From: Straminergon stramineum | Lineage: Eukaryota; Streptophyta; Bryopsida; Hypnales; Calliergonaceae | Length of the DNA stretch: 64,000 nt | Direction: 5' to 3' | Assembly: GCA_963920665.1 (NCBI GenBank) | Contig: OY987266.1 | Coordinates: 19,022,248 to 19,086,247 of the forward strand | In this document: positions 59,001 to 64,000 of the stretch, piece by piece | Position numbering within the stretch: position 1 is the stretch's first letter | Layout of the letters: each line of letters starts with the position of its first letter | Made by a program: the position numbers and the translations under genes | The notes under the pieces: model-generated | Database searches by the model: none | Seen by the model: the letters and a program-made list of their open reading frames with translations, nothing else | What the model was told of the DNA's origin: nothing

Positions 59001-61880
59001 GCAATGAATATATCATATGCTATATTAGTCCATTTTTTTTTTGTACTACTTATAATTACAAAATTGGGTGTAGGGTTTAGGGTTTACAATTAATAGGCTT
59101 CTTAACTCCTTTGTGCTCCAATGTTTAGAAATTCAAAACTAATTCCACAAAACTCTAAAAACTATGAAACAACTTGAATTACATGTCAATTCCATTTGTC
59201 TTTTAAGGAAAAGTTATTGGAAAATATTTCAAAAAGTTCAAACCATATATCAAAAAGAATAAAAAACACAAGCAAAAATTTATAGTTTCAGGTAGATTCA
59301 ATGAATGGAAGCCATCTTTGACAAAAATATTCTATTCCAAGCTTGTTTTCTACTAAACAAAAATGTTTATCGAAACAACAAACAAAGGCTACAAATGCAA
59401 GCTCTTTCTTAGCTAAAGAGAGAAGATTCAAGTAATTGTTCAGTTTCAAAGCTTTGTGATTATGGAACCTAAAAGCATTCTCAGCTCTTTGTGAGATGTA
59501 GAGCCCCTCATGAGGAAATCAACATATAAAGTAGCAAGTACAAAAAGTATACATGTGGATCAAACACTTAGGCAAGTCTAGCAAACCATCATGGGGCTAG
59601 ATTGATGTGAGAATTTGGTTAAGTGTACTTACACACAAACCAAGGCAAATAACTCATATGGCCTTCCAAACATAAAATGGCTACACCAAGAATCCTTACT
59701 AATTAATATGTGATGTGGTTATAAACCTAAGCCTCATTAGAAATAGTTGGAGGTCAATTAAAATTCTCAAAAAGGTAGTTTACTAGTGTGTAGTGTTGAT
59801 AAATACAAGACATACTTGTTTGTGCATAATAAAAGTCCAAGCAAAATACAATATAGAATGCATGTAAGAGGATGATGACCTTCATTTAGTCATCAAACTA
59901 ACACTAATGTGCAAGTTAAATCACCAAAGTTTAAAGAATCTAGAATAAAAGGACAATGTAGTATAAATGTGGGGGTTAAATGCAAGCCCTATATTTATAA
60001 TTGAGACTTTGTCCCACTAAATTAAGAAAAGGGAGGTATCCTAAGTCTAATTTTTTTCTAATGCATGCCATTATTCCCCACCCTATAGTATTTACAATAC
60101 ACCCATTGACATTTTACATACACTATGGTATAATCAATCAAATTATAATTTTTTTGCCCCAATGTGTTTTGGGCTCCCTGCATTTGTTTGTACCTATATG
60201 TGGCTACTTCTACCACTTATTGCACCCCTCCACCTATTAATCTTGAGCCTTTTGTAGCAATAATGCAAAAGTCATGGCCAAAAAACAACTTAGGACACAT
60301 GGTGTGATAAAAAATAATATAATCAAATGTTCTTTGCAATTACCTTTGAACTCCCACTTAAACTTAAAATCCATACTCCAAATTACATGGGATTGGCCAA
60401 ATCAATTTACATAATGCTACCAATTATTCATGTTAATTCAATTAGAGAGAGAGTTTGGATGGTATGAAGACCTTGAGACTTATTGGATGAGTTATAGATG
60501 AATGTGGGTCTAAAAATGTGAATATTTTGGATGAAAGTTAGATTAATTTAATTAAAAATGGATGGAAAACTATACCAATTCAAAAAGGATGAGAATAATG
60601 TAAACCACAAGTTATTTTTTTGTGTCTATATTATTAAAAAATTCCACATTCAATATGCTTACAACATTCATATGATTCTACAATTAGTGCAATTTAGTCT
60701 TATTATTATTGGGGGTGCACAATCTTAATTAACTAGTATAAAATATATATTCCTCCATCTATATGTCTAGGGTAAGATTACATTTGGTCTTATCAACCAA
60801 CCCCAAGTGTTTTTCTTATAGAAAATTACAAAAACTTATGATTTATGATGGATGGTTAGATAAGAAAAATTTGAATCCATTTCAAGAGCTAAAATCAATT
60901 AACTACAAGAATAGACCAGATTTTAAGTTTTAACATATATCTACTAAGGTGAAAAACTTGAAGGTTTTGCACTCTAGGGGCATAAAGCCTCAATGTAATA
61001 AGCCATGGCCAAGTGTCCTTGTGTGTAAGGTTTATCAATCGACATTAATCCAATCCATTTTGTCAAAAATGCCACTTGTCATCTTTCATTAGTTTAAGGT
61101 GACATGGACTTTTCACAAATTGAGGTAGGATTTAAATTTTGGTAACATCTCTTTGAGGTGAGTCTAACTAAAATTTATGGGGCTCAAAATTGAAGAATTT
61201 TGTTGTCAATATGATAAAAGAGCTCTCCACTCCATTGGACTTTCTTGGAGATCGGCAACTTTTCCTAGGACACATGTAGTAGCAATGACCTCATATTTCC
61301 ATTGCTGGAAGGGAAGGGTAGGTGAGCACCTCTAGTTCCACCTCTTTGTCAAAGAAATGAAGGACATCCATCCTCGCCACTTGGAATTTTTCTTGCTGGC
61401 CAATTGTTAATTATTTTATATTGTTTTGATATAACAAAAAGATCCTAGCCAATAAATAGAGATTACCCCTTCATATTTACCCTACAAGGCACTACAAGCC
61501 TAACAACGCTTTGCTACAAGCCTAAGCCCTATTTGCTCCAATATGTAGGATTTAGGTGCTACAATATCATTATAATATGAGAAGGCAGTGGACAAGCAAT
61601 GGGTAGCCTGACCATTCTCCCGACAATGGCCTTAAGGTCACCGTTGCTACAATCTACCCTACGTCTCCTTTCTTTTATGATGTAAATCCATGTTCCAAGA
61701 ATTTTCTCAATTTCAGCCAACTAATTTTGCCCCCTCATCTCACTGTTGATTGGTGAAACCCAAGCTTGATTATTATCCAGGCAGTAACTGCCCTATCCCG
61801 CTGAGTGCTCAGTATAGGCTCAAAAGTACCGGCATGATCCCCAAATCAGCAGGCGACCCATAACTTAGGTCACGGTGGCC
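56073..61880. other. Long AT-rich spacer
   Basis: No gene, RNA or bounded element is recognised. An interstitial telomere-like stretch (tagggtttagggttt) lies at 59071-59085 with no gene nearby. Open frames here are short and Phe/Lys/Asn-rich. Confidence 0.5.
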
Positions 61881-61909
61881 TTTCAAGGTTTCCAGCTAAT
61901 AACTTGTGA

Positions 61910-62449
61910 ATGATGAGTGGTGCCTCCAAGGGTGTTCAGTTTGTGTGCAGCACAGCCAGCCAAGTGACTCTGCACTCTGCAGTGTCTAGACGCCGTCCAG
62001 CGCGCTCGGCGCCGCTTCTCCCCCCACACCGAAACCAAACCCAAGCTCGGATCAGCTGGATTAGAGGCGTCCACAACCCTCGCTCGACGCGTAATAAGTT
62101 CAGTTCAGTTCAGTTACTTCCAATAACAAATGCCGCTTCCATACAGAAAAAGTTATGCCAAAGAACTTCCCCCGTAGCTGGAGCAGACCTGGCAGAGCCC
62201 GTGGCAGAGTGGCAGCCTCCCCTGCAAGCTCTCCAGCAGGCTCTCCAGCAGGCTCTCCAGCAGGCTCTCCAGCAGGCTACAGGCAGTCTCCCGAATTGGA
62301 ACATTCGGACCGTCCAAGGAATTCAATCAATGAGTCAAATTGGATACGGGAAATTCGGAAATTGTGGAAACCGAAGGGAGACGTTCAGTTTTAGTTCAGT
62401 TCAGTTGGGCATTAGATATATGATGGATTCATCACACCGTCCTCCGTAA
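61910..62449 (+). CDS. Hypothetical ORF in an isolated GC-rich island
   Basis: A 179-codon frame runs through the only GC-rich patch in the last 9 kb. Its first 60 residues are rich in Ser, Arg and Ala with few acidic residues (for example SRRRPARSAP), as in an organelle transit peptide. The middle contains four LQQA units encoded by a 12-bp tandem array at 62228-62275. The rest has no motif I recognise. A second frame through the same repeats (62155-62394) gives SPAG units and is also open, so the coding frame is not settled. It could be a lineage-specific gene, a repeat-driven chance frame, or part of a non-coding transcript. Confidence 0.25.
   Translation: MMSGASKGVQFVCSTASQVTLHSAVSRRRPARSAPLLPPHRNQTQARISWIRGVHNPRSTRNKFSSVQLLPITNAASIQKKLCQRTSPVAGADLAEPVAEWQPPLQALQQALQQALQQALQQATGSLPNWNIRTVQGIQSMSQIGYGKFGNCGNRRETFSFSSVQLGIRYMMDSSHRPP
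62228..62275 (+). repeat. 12-bp tandem repeat, four units
   Basis: Four identical units of gctctccagcag run without interruption. The period is a multiple of three, so every reading frame through it stays open and repeats four residues. Confidence 0.95.
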
Positions 62450-62725
62450 CTGCATTGGTAAAACTTAACGAATCCTCAACTGCACCAACTGAGAGGTTTC
62501 ATCGACTTGCAAGAACGCGGGCTGCAAGGAAGTCATTACGGATTAGTCAAACAAATGAATGAGAACCAATGTACTACTAGATGAAAATTTGACACTTTGC
62601 AATTAATAGAATAGAAAAAAGAAGATCAGATTGTCCATTTGAATTCAGAGCATACAATGTCAGTTTTGTCAAATTCGTAATATTCCCCAAGGCAAAAATT
62701 ATTACAATTTTTTTTGCAAAGTTCC
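62450..62725. other. AT-rich spacer, nothing recognised
   Basis: No gene or bounded repeat is visible between the GC-rich island and the inverted-repeat element. Confidence 0.4.
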
Positions 62726-62726
62726 C

Positions 62727-63113
62727 CCATTAGAGAAAGTTTGGACTCTCCGAAGGGCTGCCAAGAAATGCCGGTAGGGACCCTCATTGTATTACATTTA
62801 TTTTGTTTGAGGAACTTTTCCCCTATTTTTGCACTTCGTCACTTCCAAATGTCAGAGCATTCAGTGTCAAGTACTATTAGTTAGGGTTGTGACAAGTGTT
62901 GTTTTGATATTTGAAAGCACCTCCGAAGCACCTCCCTTGACAATTGTGGAATAAAAAACTGAAATATACTTTTGGAACTCCCGATATTCACACAAGGTGA
63001 ATCTTTGTTTTGTCAGAAAATTCTCTTTCTTGAGTAGCTTCACAAGGCTCTAGAAATAGATTGGTTTGTCAAACCCTGGCAACCCTCTAAAGAGTCCAAA
63101 CTTTCTCTAATGT
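62727..63113. mobile_element. Inverted-repeat element with CATTAGAGAAAG ends
   Basis: The left end ccattagagaaagtttggac continues with tctccgaagggctgccaag. The right end in reverse complement reads cattagagaaagtttggac followed by tctttagagggttgccagg. About 40 bases of matched ends enclose about 300 bp without coding capacity. No clear target duplication is visible. A further single end of the same kind lies near 63733-63772. Confidence 0.75.
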
Positions 63114-63136
63114 TTCAAGCCCAAAATTAGGACATT

Positions 63137-63300
63137 AGGGAATTTTGTTTGAATGGTGCCATTCTATACACCATTTTCAGATTGCGTAGTCTAAACTATA
63201 GTAGTGCCATCTAGGACAAGTATACATCTAAGATTGTAGTTATGGTCTAAACCTGAAAAGTGCCAAAGTTGTAGAATGGTGCCATTTGAATGAAATTCCC
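63137..63300. repeat. Hairpin repeat (about 164 bp)
   Basis: The left arm gaatggtgccattctata and the right arm tagaatggtgccattt form complementary flanks together with gggaatttt/gaaattccc at the outer edge and accattttcag/ctgaaaagt inside. It may be a small foldback element. The tggtgcca core is itself palindromic. Confidence 0.7.
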
Positions 63301-63661
63301 CATTTCAAATATTACTAGCTATTGATTTTAGGATACGAGGTGTGAACTTCACCAAAGTTGTGAAATTAAGCCAATTTAACAAAATTGATGTTGAATGAAA
63401 TCCGAATTTGGACGTATTGAACCAAAATTTCTTAAGAATGATCTACATGATAAGAGGACATCATTGTATAATCAGTCCATCACCTCCACCCAAATAAGAG
63501 TAGTAAATGTACCATTCATTACTTACATGGAGTGTAATGAAACTCTATGCATTACGAGGAGGCTATGATCAAAGTTTGTATATAGGATGACTTGTTCTTT
63601 TTGGTCAAGGGGAGGTACATCAGTAGAAAACAAAAGGGGCTTCTAAAGGGCCACTAGAGTT

Positions 63662-63726
63662 GGACCAACAATTCAAATAAAAAATTAACATTAATTTTTT
63701 ATTTGAACTTTTGGGTGTGTTGGTCC
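63662..63726. repeat. Near-perfect hairpin
   Basis: Outer arms ggaccaaca/tgttggtcc and inner arms ttcaaataaaaaattaa/ttaattttttatttgaa are exact complements, with two bases (ca) between the inner arms. It could be a very small foldback element or a hairpin in a transcript. Confidence 0.85.
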
Positions 63727-63772
63727 AGAGTCTGGCAACCTCGTAACTTAGAGGTTCAATTTTTCTCTAATG

Positions 63773-64000
63773 TGTGGGAAGGCAAACCATCTTTGGGAAG
63801 GAGGTCCACCACATAGCCACATGGGGACTAATGAAAAAAACTATCCCACATTGTAGAGTGGTTATCAGGATGATCACCCATTTCCGATCACTTAAGTAAT
63901 TCAGCCTATCTACAACATGGAAAAGTTCAGGAAAAAATTCTCCTGTGTAGAGAAATAGATTTAAGAAGGATTTCATAATTTTCTAAATTTTTCTCCTTAA
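63773..64000. other. Window end, nothing recognised
   Basis: The final stretch has a short minus-strand frame (63767-63976) without a recognisable domain and is treated as spacer. Confidence 0.4.

Noticed and set aside
1..64000. CRISPR array, bacterial operon or prophage
   Set aside because: Spliced eukaryotic genes throughout, no regularly spaced short repeats with unique spacers, and no bacterial gene organisation.

Overview
This window looks like nuclear DNA of a land plant, most likely a non-seed plant such as a moss. That placement is an inference from protein character, modest GT-AG introns, plant telo-boxes in 5' leaders and AT-rich spacers; no taxonomic marker is decisive. Seven multi-exon genes could be assembled by hand from conserved protein segments, and in six of them every exon junction keeps frame. 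They form gene islands of higher GC, separated by AT-rich DNA full of short repeats.

Layout: 1-4.07 kb is spacer with an 86-bp tandem array and a hairpin element. 4.07-6.38 kb (minus) is ribosomal protein eS1/RPS3A. 6.5-11.9 kb is repeats. 12.0-14.2 kb (minus) is TIM22. 14.4-20.1 kb is repeats. 22.5-25.4 kb (plus) is a LONGIFOLIA/TRM-like DUF4378 protein, convergent with LSM1 (26.4-28.4 kb, minus). MED11 (30.1-31.0 kb, minus) follows, then a decayed copy of the LSM1 5' end at 31.5-32.07 kb. 33.9-37.9 kb (minus) is a YIPF1/2-type Yip1-domain protein. 38.5-45.2 kb is AT-rich DNA dominated by two copies of a 0.9-kb element facing each other. 45.3-46.6 kb is a GC-raised locus with telo-boxes that I could not resolve. 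47.9-54.0 kb (minus) is a 13-exon protein with two CTLH-type modules. 54.5-64 kb is repeats plus a small GC-rich island at 61.9-62.45 kb holding a 179-codon ORF.

The genes are unrelated housekeeping functions (translation, mitochondrial import, mRNA decay, transcription, Golgi traffic, cytoskeleton or growth, probable ubiquitin-ligase-type scaffold). They do not form a pathway or cluster.

The most interesting content is in the repeats. One set is bounded by TTAA followed by CCC(C/T)TNAAGG in inverted orientation, mostly about 222-231 bp long with a 0.92-kb version, and several copies share a TTAA. This resembles non-autonomous piggyBac-type transposons, which would be unusual in a land plant. 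A second set is two related Mutator-like MITEs with exact 9-bp and 12-bp target duplications. Two further observations have possible functional consequences: inverted repeats in YIPF introns 2 and 4 that could favour circularisation of exons 3-4, and the LSM1 promoter/exon-1 duplication upstream of MED11.
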